This document shows, piece by piece, positions 7,956-14,319 of a stretch of 22,766 nucleotides of DNA (within the stretch, counting starts at the first letter, position 1; the number at the start of each line of letters is the position of its first letter). The stretch comes from Clostridia bacterium (GTDB taxonomy: Bacteria; Bacillota; DULZ01), in NCBI GenBank assembly GCA_012520135.1, contig JAAYOX010000252.1:1-22766 (forward strand), read 5' to 3'. The translations under genes and the position numbers were made by a program. The notes under the pieces were generated by a model. That model ran no database searches and had not been told where the DNA came from. It saw nothing but the letters and a program-made list of their open reading frames with translations.

Positions 7956-8279
7956 TTAGCAGCAATCTCCTCCGCAGCAGCAACCATTACCGTCATCTTT
8001 CATTCTCTTCTTGATCTCAGCAATTAGTTCGTCATTGGGAGGAATTATGCTTTCATACACAATGTCACCATTGATGCAAATAGTGGGTATTTTACTGACT
8101 CCTCTTTCCTGCATCAATTTCACGGCAGCCTTGTCTTTAATCTTGTGCTCAATGATTTCGATTTCGCCGCCAATTTCATCTCTGGCTTCTTCTACTGCTT
8201 CCTTGGCGTAAGTACAAGGGGCACAACCGGCGGAATCCAAGGTAAACATTTCAATCAAAACTTTTTTAGCCATCTGCAT
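7956..8279 (-). CDS. Thioredoxin-fold protein with CAPC motif and Cys-rich tail
   Basis: This 107-aa small cytosolic protein has a thioredoxin/glutaredoxin fold. The redox motif CAPC (19-22) follows beta-strand 1, and a cis-Pro segment KIPTICING lies at about 63-71. It resembles small archaeal/clostridial thioredoxin-like proteins. Unusually, the last eight residues are CCCGGDCC, giving five Cys at the very C-terminus and ending in Cys-Cys. Such a tail could bind a metal or act as a second dithiol. The ribosome site AAGGAGG is close to ATG 8279; ATG 8273 two codons later is equally possible. It lies 9 bp after the UroD-fold gene and 23 bp before the GTPase gene. A reductant for the corrinoid or a metal carrier for the methyltransferases is inferred from position. 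Confidence 0.9.
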   Translation of the reverse strand: MQMAKKVLIEMFTLDSAGCAPCTYAKEAVEEARDEIGGEIEIIEHKIKDKAAVKLMQERGVSKIPTICINGDIVYESIIPPNDELIAEIKKRMKDDGNGCCCGGDCC

Positions 8280-8288
8280 TGCACCTCC

Positions 8289-9287
8289 TTAACCTTGATG
8301 CACCAAATTAACAACTGCTTTCATATTTTCCACACTGCAATGGTAAGGTAAGTCACAACCGGGGGCCAGCACAAAACCCGGTCCACGCCCAATGTTGATA
8401 CAATCCTGGGCAAACTTGATGTTGTCTTCAACCTCGCCAAACAACAAGCCAACAGTCAGGGGCAAGTTGCCACAAAATACCTTGCGATGCTTTCTGGCTT
8501 CCTCGGCAGCATATGCCATATCGATATTTTCATCAAATGCAAAACCATCAGTATCCACCTTACACAAATTAGGAACAACTCTGGTAGCATCTCCACAAAC
8601 AAACAGCAAAGAACGACCGTTATATTGTCTTACCAGTTCAGTGGTGGGGTTATAAGAATTCAGGACAAATTTATCGAACATTTGGGGGCTGATTTGAGAA
8701 GTCATGGGGTCAACGATTGCGATAACCTCCACGCCTCTCTTCAAGTACATCTCTGCCATGGCTTTGCAAACTTGGCTGCAAAACTCAAAAACTTCGGCAA
8801 CCTCATCGGGGTTTTTAACCATTTTGCTGATCATTTTGCTGCCCATTAAATGCAGTCCCAAAGTAAAGGGTCCGCAAATCAGGCCCAGCAGCGCAATTTC
8901 ATCTTTAAACTCTTTGACCAGCCTTTCAGTGGCTTCCATCACAACGGGAATACGACCATCTTTCTCGGTAGGTATTTTCAGTTCACTTAGAGGAACATCA
9001 TTCAACACATGGCCGATAACGGATGGGGGATTGTCTTTGGCCCATTTCAATTCGCAGCCAAGTGCCTCTGCCTCTATCTGCAAGTCAAATACGATTGGCA
9101 GCCCATCGGGATTATATTCCTCTTTGGCTATACATACACCCTGGTAGATTAAGTCTGCTGATTTCAAGTATTCGTCGGCATCTTTACCAATCAAGTACGC
9201 CCCGTGCACACCTACATAAGGCACCCAAGGAACCCGAGGGGGTTCTTCATATCTCAGTGCACTCAACAGGATTTCTTTGTTGGTCAT
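8289..9287 (-). CDS. UroD-fold methyltransferase (MtaA/MtbA-like)
   Basis: A 332-aa protein of the uroporphyrinogen decarboxylase superfamily, in the branch of methylcobamide methyltransferases (MtaA, MtbA). It begins MTNKEILLSALRYEEPPRVP, typical of the family. MtaA/MtbA bind a catalytic zinc by H-x-C and a distant Cys. Here the matching site reads FVCGDAT (229-235), so Cys231 is kept but the His is Phe229; the distal Cys is C311 in APGCDLP. The codons confirm Phe. It is the first gene of the operon, starting at ATG 9287 behind AAGGAG. In bacteria the acceptor would not be coenzyme M and is more likely tetrahydrofolate or another thiol; this is inference. Authentic HemE is less likely given the operon. 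Confidence 0.88.
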   Translation of the reverse strand: MTNKEILLSALRYEEPPRVPWVPYVGVHGAYLIGKDADEYLKSADLIYQGVCIAKEEYNPDGLPIVFDLQIEAEALGCELKWAKDNPPSVIGHVLNDVPLSELKIPTEKDGRIPVVMEATERLVKEFKDEIALLGLICGPFTLGLHLMGSKMISKMVKNPDEVAEVFEFCSQVCKAMAEMYLKRGVEVIAIVDPMTSQISPQMFDKFVLNSYNPTTELVRQYNGRSLLFVCGDATRVVPNLCKVDTDGFAFDENIDMAYAAEEARKHRKVFCGNLPLTVGLLFGEVEDNIKFAQDCINIGRGPGFVLAPGCDLPYHCSVENMKAVVNLVHQG

Positions 9288-9404
9288 AATCTAGCTCCTT
9301 TCTGTTTGAAATATTTGATGTCATCATCATCTGCACTTTGGGAAGTTACTATACTTACAATTCCTAATGGAGGCGGTTTTTGCCTTTGAATACTTGGACA
9401 AAAT

Positions 9405-9500
9405 AAAAAGCCCAGAAGGGCCTTTTTAATTGTTCTTTTTGTAACAATCTACAGGAAACACTTTCTAGCTACTCGTTCAATATTATCATTGAGGTTTCCT
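9405..9500 (-). promoter_or_regulatory. Structured leader with terminator ahead of the methyltransferase operon
   Basis: In the 371-bp gap between the divergent UroD-fold and GT2 genes, the minus strand first shows AGGAAAC (9500-9494) and GTTTCCT (9459-9453) enclosing a small hairpin TCAAT/ATTGA (9492-9477). Next is a hairpin ATTGTT/AACAAT (9448-9429). Last is a terminator-like stem, GCCC/GGGC extended by A/T pairs (9427-9405), followed by TTTTTATTTTG. The terminator is about 118 bp upstream of the first start codon, in a place where no upstream minus-strand gene exists to be terminated. A leader attenuator or a small RNA gene would explain it. No known riboswitch consensus was recognised. 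Nothing clear is seen in 9501-9658 except the GT2 ribosome site. Confidence 0.45.
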
Positions 9501-9658
9501 TTGCAATTTAAGCAAAGTTTAACATTAATAAAGCAATTTATTTGCACTTTTTTTGTAATAATAATCAAATCTCATGGGGCAGACACGGTTAAATGGATTA
9601 CTTCATAACATATGTAAAAACATCAATTTGGTTATCAAACTATAAAGGATGGTTTCCC

Positions 9659-10375
9659 ATGCCTAAACTTACCGCTATGATGATCGTAAGAGATGAAGCT
9701 GATCGTTACCTAACAAGATGTCTAGCGGCACTTACTGAACTGGTAGATGAAATTGTGATCCTGGATGATGCTTCAGAAGATGCTACTCCCGAAATATGCC
9801 TGAGTTTCTCACGAGTCCGGCTTCATCGGAAACAAAGCTCCTTATTTTTTCACGATGAAGCGGCACTCCGGCGGGAGCTGTGGGACCTGGTTTGTGCAAC
9901 TGCTCCCGAGTGGATACTGGCCCTGGATGCCGATGAGTTTCTTGAACCAAGAGCTGTGGCCGAATTGCCCTACTTATTAAACCAGAACTATTTTCAAGTA
10001 ATCGGCTTTCGCCTTTTTGACTGCTGGTTCAATGAAAATTATTTCCGTGTTGACGGTCTGTGGAATCCATGGCTCAGGGGCTTCGCTCCTTACCTGGTTA
10101 AATATCAATCTCACCTCAGTCCCCAATGGCCCTCTTTAAAATTTCATTGTGGCCGATTCCCTCTAGCCTACCGGCGGCTACCCAGACTGGAAAGTGATCT
10201 AAGAATCAAGCACCTGGGTTGGCTGTCCCAAGAAGATCTTCAAAAGAAATATCAAAGAGCTGTGGAACATGATCCGGAAGGCCTTTATTTTAGCAGAGCC
10301 CACTACGAAAGTATTCTGTACCCAAGAGAAAAAGTCGTATTGCAAGCTTGGTTGGAACAAAATTCCATGTGGTGA
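9659..10375 (+). CDS. Family 2 glycosyltransferase
   Basis: A 238-aa GT-A type glycosyltransferase. The sequence starts MPKLTAMMIVRDEADRYL, followed by LVDEIVILDDASEDAT (nucleotide-sugar pocket) and LALDADEFLE, the DxD metal site at about residues 82-91. An in-frame ATG at 9593 exists, but the family N-terminus begins at 9659, where AAAGGA supports initiation. No membrane segment is seen, so it should act in the cytosol. It is short for GT2 and lacks an extra C-terminal domain. It is transcribed with the TasA-like protein 46 bp downstream and probably the GT4 gene, so it likely adds sugars to an envelope or spore-coat component. The donor and acceptor are unknown. Confidence 0.9.
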   Translation: MPKLTAMMIVRDEADRYLTRCLAALTELVDEIVILDDASEDATPEICLSFSRVRLHRKQSSLFFHDEAALRRELWDLVCATAPEWILALDADEFLEPRAVAELPYLLNQNYFQVIGFRLFDCWFNENYFRVDGLWNPWLRGFAPYLVKYQSHLSPQWPSLKFHCGRFPLAYRRLPRLESDLRIKHLGWLSQEDLQKKYQRAVEHDPEGLYFSRAHYESILYPREKVVLQAWLEQNSMW

Positions 10376-10421
10376 ATAAAATAAACCATCAAGAAATCAC
10401 TACTCAGAAAGGGGAAGTTGT

Positions 10422-10883
10422 ATGTCCTTTACCATCAGTGCCATTAACGCTAACAACAGTGCAAGTACGGCGGAAGTCTCACTGGCGATTAGCCCCGATA
10501 CAGCTATCTTTTCTCCCGCCAATTTAGTACCCGGACAATCGGTTGGCTCACCGGAAATACAAGTATCCAATACCGGGGACGTGGATGTGTTCTACTACAT
10601 CTTTGCCGATTGGAGACCGGGAGGTACTACTACCCTGCCGGAAGCTCGTATTTTGGCGGACCGGCTCAATATCCATATTGAAGCCAGTCCCAATACTGTA
10701 TTATACGACGGTAGCATCTCCGGTCTACGGAACCAGCCTGATACAGGGAGACTTTTGGTTTCACCCGAAGATGATGTGCTCCAATTCGTAGTCAGTCTTC
10801 CCAACACTGCCGGAGACTTGGTTCAGAATTTGGAATTGGACGTGGATCTGGTTTTTGTAGCCCAATCCTCTCCGCAAGCCTAA
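10422..10883 (+). CDS. TasA/camelysin-like structural protein without signal peptide
   Basis: This 153-aa beta-rich protein has the pattern IFSPANLVPGQSVG, then IQVSNTGDVDVFYYI, as in TasA/camelysin (PF12389) and other jelly-roll matrix proteins, where a PG turn and a V-N-x-G strand are typical. A late VVSLPNTAGD strand pair also fits. TasA and camelysin are secreted after cleavage of a signal peptide, but here the N-terminus MSFTISAINANNSASTAEVS is polar with no hydrophobic core, so no Sec export is predicted. It may be assembled inside the mother cell, for instance in a spore coat. The ribosome site GAAAGGGG precedes ATG 10422. It lies between two glycosyltransferase genes, suggesting it may be glycosylated. 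Family assignment is by pattern only. Confidence 0.72.
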   Translation: MSFTISAINANNSASTAEVSLAISPDTAIFSPANLVPGQSVGSPEIQVSNTGDVDVFYYIFADWRPGGTTTLPEARILADRLNIHIEASPNTVLYDGSISGLRNQPDTGRLLVSPEDDVLQFVVSLPNTAGDLVQNLELDVDLVFVAQSSPQA

Positions 10884-10940
10884 ACCATTGAATAACCGGC
10901 TCTAGTCCAGGCTACAGCTTGTTGACAAACAGCATTTACC

Positions 10941-10999
10941 TAATCGGTGTTAATCGTGGGCTTCAGAGGAGCCCGGTATCTATCGATTAACACCGATTA
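10941..10999. repeat. Palindromic repeat element, short copy (REP/MITE-like)
   Basis: This 59-bp element has perfect 16-bp terminal inverted repeats, TAATCGGTGTTAATCG (10941-10956) and CGATTAACACCGATTA (10984-10999). Between them is a small hairpin GGGCT/AGCCC (10958-10974). Its left 36 bases match the long copy at 983-1018 with two differences. The 9-mer AGCTTGTTG occurs on both sides (10916-10924 and 10999-11007), the second overlapping the element's last base. It lies between the TasA-like and GT4 genes and could fold in the transcript. Confidence 0.8.
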
Positions 11000-11079
11000 G
11001 CTTGTTGTCGACAGTCTAAACCTGATCTTAGGCCGGGCTATTCTATTTTCGAATACAACAGGAACGGAGGTTTTGAAAC

Positions 11080-12195
11080 TTGAAAAAGGTAGCACTACTG
11101 ACTACTAATTTCTTTCACCCAACTCAGGACAGGATCATCATGGGTGGAGCCGAGCGTTACCAGGTGGATCTCTGCCGCTTACTGAAAGAACTAGGATACC
11201 AGGTGGAAGTATGGCAAATAGGAGAAGGATGGGTAAAAGAATTTGACGGAGTAAAAATCCGAAGCATTCCCGTCAATAAAAGCAAATATAATACCTATCT
11301 TGAACTGAACACTGCCTTTTACGAAAACTCCATGTCTTTTGATTACGTCATCTATTTCATCCTACCATTGGCTTACCCCATCGCCAGGGAAAAAAGCATC
11401 GCCATCAGTCATGGCGTCTTTTGGGATTGGCCCGGTTTTGAGGCAGTAGCCGGCAGCCAGGAAGAACGCCGGGAGTGGCTGAGGCGCATGAGCATCTCCC
11501 TGGCCGGACCGTCAAAACTAGTCTCAGTGGACACCAACACCATCAACTTTTTTAACGCCACCCTGCACAACTATTATCACAAATGGGAATATATTCCCAA
11601 CTATGTAGATACGGAAATCTTTAAACCTATTGATAGGGAAAAGAACAATGAGGATGAAAAAGTCCGTGTTCTATTTCCCAGGCGATTAGTACCGGTGCGA
11701 GGAATTAATGAAACCATGCGGGCTGCCGAGATCTTGACCAAGCGATACCCCTGGATTGAATTCCATTTTTGCGGAAGGGGTCATGATGATAATATAGAAA
11801 AGTTAATGTCAGAGTGGATCGGGAAACAGGAACGTTGCTACTATTACTGGAAGCCTTTTGAAATGATGCCTTATATCTTTCAGCAAGCAGACATTGTGCT
11901 GATTCCCTCTCGTTCCACCGAAGGGACCAGTTTAAGTGCCCTTGAGGCCATGGCTTGCGGCAAACCGGTCATTGCCGGTCTGGCAGGCGGTTTAAGCGAC
12001 CTGGTCTTACCCGGTTACAACGGTTATTTGATTAAACCTACGGTCAGCAATTTAGTAGAAGCTATAGAAGAACTGGCAAGAAATAAAGAAAAGAGACGCT
12101 TGATGGGCAAAAGGGGTAGGGAAATCGCCCTGACTTTTGATAAAAAGATATGGTGTCAGAGATGGGCCAAGATAATCAACGAAGTGTTTCGCTAA
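11080..12195 (+). CDS. Family 4 glycosyltransferase (GT-B fold)
   Basis: A 371-aa GT-B glycosyltransferase. The N-terminal half has MGGAERYQVDLCRLLKELGY, the GT4 acceptor-domain start. The C-terminal half has FPRRLVPVRGI and the donor-site E-x7-E motif in STEGTSLSALEAM, followed by GKPVIAG and GYNGYLI. It uses a nucleotide-activated sugar in the cytosol. Start is TTG 11080 behind GGAGG with 9-bp spacing. The gene overlaps the next gene by up to 46 bp. With the GT2 gene and the TasA-like protein it forms a likely glycosylation unit for a coat or surface protein; acceptor and sugar are unknown. No membrane segments are seen. Confidence 0.93.
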   Translation: MKKVALLTTNFFHPTQDRIIMGGAERYQVDLCRLLKELGYQVEVWQIGEGWVKEFDGVKIRSIPVNKSKYNTYLELNTAFYENSMSFDYVIYFILPLAYPIAREKSIAISHGVFWDWPGFEAVAGSQEERREWLRRMSISLAGPSKLVSVDTNTINFFNATLHNYYHKWEYIPNYVDTEIFKPIDREKNNEDEKVRVLFPRRLVPVRGINETMRAAEILTKRYPWIEFHFCGRGHDDNIEKLMSEWIGKQERCYYYWKPFEMMPYIFQQADIVLIPSRSTEGTSLSALEAMACGKPVIAGLAGGLSDLVLPGYNGYLIKPTVSNLVEAIEELARNKEKRRLMGKRGREIALTFDKKIWCQRWAKIINEVFR

Positions 12196-12734
12196 AAGCC
12201 GCCTCCTTTACGGCACCCATTGTAGTCAACCAAGGAAACCGAATACGGGTATTATCCTCACAAGCCTTGCTCCACCTTACCATCGAAGAATGCATCGTCT
12301 TCAGCTTCTTAGAATCGGTATCCATGCTGATCCCTGCCCAGTCGCCTCCCCGACCTTCCCGAGGACCGAAGCCCCATTCCAATATTGAGAATAATCAAGC
12401 CAAGATTGAAAACATCGCTGTAGAAAGAGTTTTCCAACACCGGCAAAAGACAGCCAAAAACCGGTTAACCGTTATACTCCGGGATAGCCCTTGCCAAATC
12501 CTCCATTGCCGGATAAAAAACCTGGTTGTAGCAAAAAAAATAGTGCCGGTTCCTTCCGGTTCCGACATGGCCACAGCTATTTACTACTACCAGCTTGAAG
12601 TGGAGTATCACGATACTGCAGGCCGGATCAAACAAGATTATTTTGATTCCGGTGTTCGTTACCAGCAGGTGCCCCTGGAGCCGCCGGCCACTAACTTCAA
12701 TGTGGCAATCAACTGTGTGTGTTCAATAGGATAA
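12150..12734 (+). CDS. Hypothetical coat-like protein (IxxIAVxRVF domain)
   Basis: A protein of up to 194 aa that overlaps the end of the GT4 gene in another frame. No strong ribosome site is seen; GTG 12153 and ATG 12162 are alternative starts, and translational coupling to the GT4 stop is likely. After a Pro-rich linker (about 63-75) it has IENIAVERVFQHR, which matches IECIAVDKIYDSC in the Cys-rich protein encoded at 13532-14137. The rest alternates beta strands (ILHCRIKNLVV, YYYQLEVEYHD) and ends in INCVCSIG. There is no signal peptide. I do not recognise a named family with certainty; proteins with this IxVxKVYxxC opening are common as cytosolic spore-coat-like proteins of Clostridia. Such a role is inferred. 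Confidence 0.7.
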   Translation: MVSEMGQDNQRSVSLKAASFTAPIVVNQGNRIRVLSSQALLHLTIEECIVFSFLESVSMLIPAQSPPRPSRGPKPHSNIENNQAKIENIAVERVFQHRQKTAKNRLTVILRDSPCQILHCRIKNLVVAKKIVPVPSGSDMATAIYYYQLEVEYHDTAGRIKQDYFDSGVRYQQVPLEPPATNFNVAINCVCSIG

Positions 12735-12740
12735 TCATTA

Positions 12741-12770
12741 GGCTGCTGTTTTGTTCCACAGCAGCCTTTT
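12741..12770 (+). terminator. Rho-independent terminator after the glycosyltransferase/coat unit
   Basis: GGCTGCTG (12741-12748) and CAGCAGCC (12759-12766) form a perfect 8-bp stem with a 10-nt loop, followed by TTTT. It lies just after the stop of the coat-like gene and before a convergent minus-strand gene. Confidence 0.8.
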
Positions 12771-12805
12771 AGCGTAAGGGCAACCTGCCCCGATTAACAG
12801 CTTTT

Positions 12806-13072
12806 TCAGGCACGTTTCACATACCTGTAGCCCAACTGGGAAACCCGGTAAGCAATTTTATCGACTGAGGTTTTTGCCATATCAAAACTTACCAATAACC
12901 TGTTATTATCTAAGTTTAACTCCACCGATTTTACCCCGGGCATTTTGCCCAACTCGGTAGTTAATATCACCTCATCCTGGGGACATAAATGCCCCAGCAG
13001 CTTCAACATCATTTTGACACTACGGGTTAGCTCCAATCCTTTTCCCTCCAAAGTTTTAAAGTACCAAGTCAT
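12806..13072 (-). CDS. Small HMA-fold-like protein lacking CxxC
   Basis: An 88-aa protein starting MTWYFKTLEGKG at ATG 13072, placed 8 bp after an AAAGGGGG ribosome site that lies inside a longer in-frame ORF starting at 13093. Its C-terminal half (about 45-85) reads GVKSVELNLDNNRLLVSFD and IAYRVSQLGYRY, the beta-alpha-beta-beta-alpha pattern of heavy-metal-associated domains. The metal-binding CxxC of that fold is absent; a single Cys occurs in LGHLCPQDE. It may therefore bind protein rather than metal. It is transcribed away from the divergent small gene at 13272 and converges on the terminator at 12741-12770. Function unknown. Confidence 0.72.
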   Translation of the reverse strand: MTWYFKTLEGKGLELTRSVKMMLKLLGHLCPQDEVILTTELGKMPGVKSVELNLDNNRLLVSFDMAKTSVDKIAYRVSQLGYRYVKRA

Positions 13073-13271
13073 AAAATCATCCCCCTTTCCCAATGTTCCT
13101 GTGGACTACTATCTATTTCACGGTAAAGTCCGGCATGAAACCGGTGCTAATTATTTCCTCAACCCAATGGAAGCAGTTCAATTCAAAGCTGCCTCTTTCT
13201 GTAATGAGCACATTGGCCGGAATTGCATAAACTAGGGTAACAGTACTATCCCCATGATTGGAGGTAAGCAT

Positions 13272-13490
13272 ATGCTGGTTAGCACTTTCCAACTTCACAA
13301 TGTAGCAAAAGATCCCGACAATGAATTTGTTCTCAAACCTTGCTGCCTGGAAATACTCCGGGCCAACAATCTACTCCCATTTGAAGCGCCCGTTCAGTCT
13401 TCATCAGCCATCATCCCTGAAGCCACTATCGGGGATTGTCTCAGGGCTTTTAAGGAGCTGAGCAAAGAAGCTGCATCAGTGGGTAAATGA
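13272..13490 (+). CDS. Small hypothetical protein
   Basis: A 72-aa protein starting MLVSTFQLHNVAKDPDNEF at ATG 13272, with GGAGG at 13260-13264. An in-frame ATG at 13254 lacks a ribosome site. It contains LKPCCLEILRANNLLPFEAP, an amphipathic helix DCLRAFKELSKEA near the end, and no signal peptide. I do not recognise the family. It sits alone between the HMA-like gene and the convergent coat-like gene, followed directly by a hairpin terminator. Confidence 0.72.
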   Translation: MLVSTFQLHNVAKDPDNEFVLKPCCLEILRANNLLPFEAPVQSSSAIIPEATIGDCLRAFKELSKEAASVGK

Positions 13491-13496
13491 TTTGGA

Positions 13497-13524
13497 AAAG
13501 CTGCCGAGCCGTGCCGGCAGCTTT
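13497..13524. terminator. Bidirectional terminator between convergent genes
   Basis: AAAGCTGCCG (13497-13506) and CGGCAGCTTT (13515-13524) form a perfect 10-bp stem with an 8-nt loop. It lies 6 bp after one stop codon and 7 bp before the opposing stop. On the plus strand TTTCCTTTA follows, and on the minus strand TTTTCC, so it can serve both genes. Confidence 0.8.
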
Positions 13525-13531
13525 CCTTTAT

Positions 13532-14137
13532 TTAGAAACATTGAGCGGGTGGTGTCGGCGGGCAAACGCCAGGCAGAGTAACACACGGAGCAGGAGTGCA
13601 GAAACCGTAACTGGGAACCAGCAACTGAACTCTTAAGATAGCTTTGACCACAATGCAGAGCTGGATATTGCATGTAATATCTGCCTCGTCTTCTTCAGCG
13701 TCAGAGACCACACAAACACAGGAAAGTACAGTGCTTTCAGAGCAATCGATCTGTGCTTCCTCGGGAGCACAAAGGGTTACAGCCTTGGTAAAGGTAAAGG
13801 TAACATCTTGTGTTTCAGTTGCATCATTAGGATTTGTCACCGTAATGGGGACGGTGATCAAAAGATTAATAGCAGAGAACCCTCCGCCTACATCAACCCT
13901 GGATATTTCCGTGCAGGCAATGCTGGCACCCGGTGTCAATTGGCAATTAACTACATCTCCGCCCTCAAGACCGGAAAAATCCACGGTAAATTCCCGCTCC
14001 CTATTATCCACCTGAAAACAGCTGTCATATATTTTGTCTACAGCGATGCACTCAATCCGGTCCGGGGGAGGGCATCCATCAGGGGGACATTGGCCGGGTC
14101 CAATCACCGGATCTTTACAACTCAACTTTTCCGACAT
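13532..14137 (-). CDS. Cys/Pro-rich spore-coat-like protein
   Basis: A 201-aa protein with a Pro/Cys/Gly-rich N-terminus (PGQCPPDGCPPPDRIEC), a core beginning IECIAVDKIYDSCFQVD, a beta-rich repeat region (VPITVTNPNDATETQDVTFTFTKAV) and a Cys/Pro-rich C-terminus (FCTPAPCVTLPGVCPPTPPAQCF). About 16 Cys are present. No signal peptide is seen. The VDKxYDSC opening and Cys-rich ends are typical of cytosolically made coat or exosporium proteins of spore-forming Clostridia, where disulfide cross-linking is expected. Assignment is by pattern, not by a named family. AAGGAGG supports ATG 14137. A 6-bp operator-like inverted repeat is at 14172-14189. It is related to the protein encoded at 12150-12734 through the IxxIAVxKVY motif. 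Confidence 0.75.
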   Translation of the reverse strand: MSEKLSCKDPVIGPGQCPPDGCPPPDRIECIAVDKIYDSCFQVDNREREFTVDFSGLEGGDVVNCQLTPGASIACTEISRVDVGGGFSAINLLITVPITVTNPNDATETQDVTFTFTKAVTLCAPEEAQIDCSESTVLSCVCVVSDAEEDEADITCNIQLCIVVKAILRVQLLVPSYGFCTPAPCVTLPGVCPPTPPAQCF

Positions 14138-14319
14138 TTACTTTCCTCCTTCATTAGTTATAAATCTTATTTCGGAAGTTCATTTCCGATTGGTATATTA
14201 TACTGAGGTTTCCTTAAAATGGTTACCAAGACCAATCTTTATTTTCCCCCCCGAAGACATAAACAAAAAAAAATCAGCATATAGAAGATAGATAAAACCA
14301 TTTCAGTGAGGTGAGGGAT

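Noticed and set aside
9430..9592. Sigma-54 promoter for the methyltransferase operon
   Set aside because: A GTGCA...TTGC stretch on the minus strand lacks the GG at -24 and no sigma-54 activator gene is nearby.
9288..9658. Cobalamin riboswitch ahead of the corrinoid operon
   Set aside because: No B12-box-like GCCACTG core or expected long multi-branched aptamer was found.
13113..13298. 61-aa minus-strand ORF between the HMA-like and small hypothetical genes
   Set aside because: Its end (IPANVLITERGSFELN) looks protein-like, but it has no ribosome site and its start overlaps the divergent gene start at CATATG (13269-13274). A gene remnant is possible; not called.
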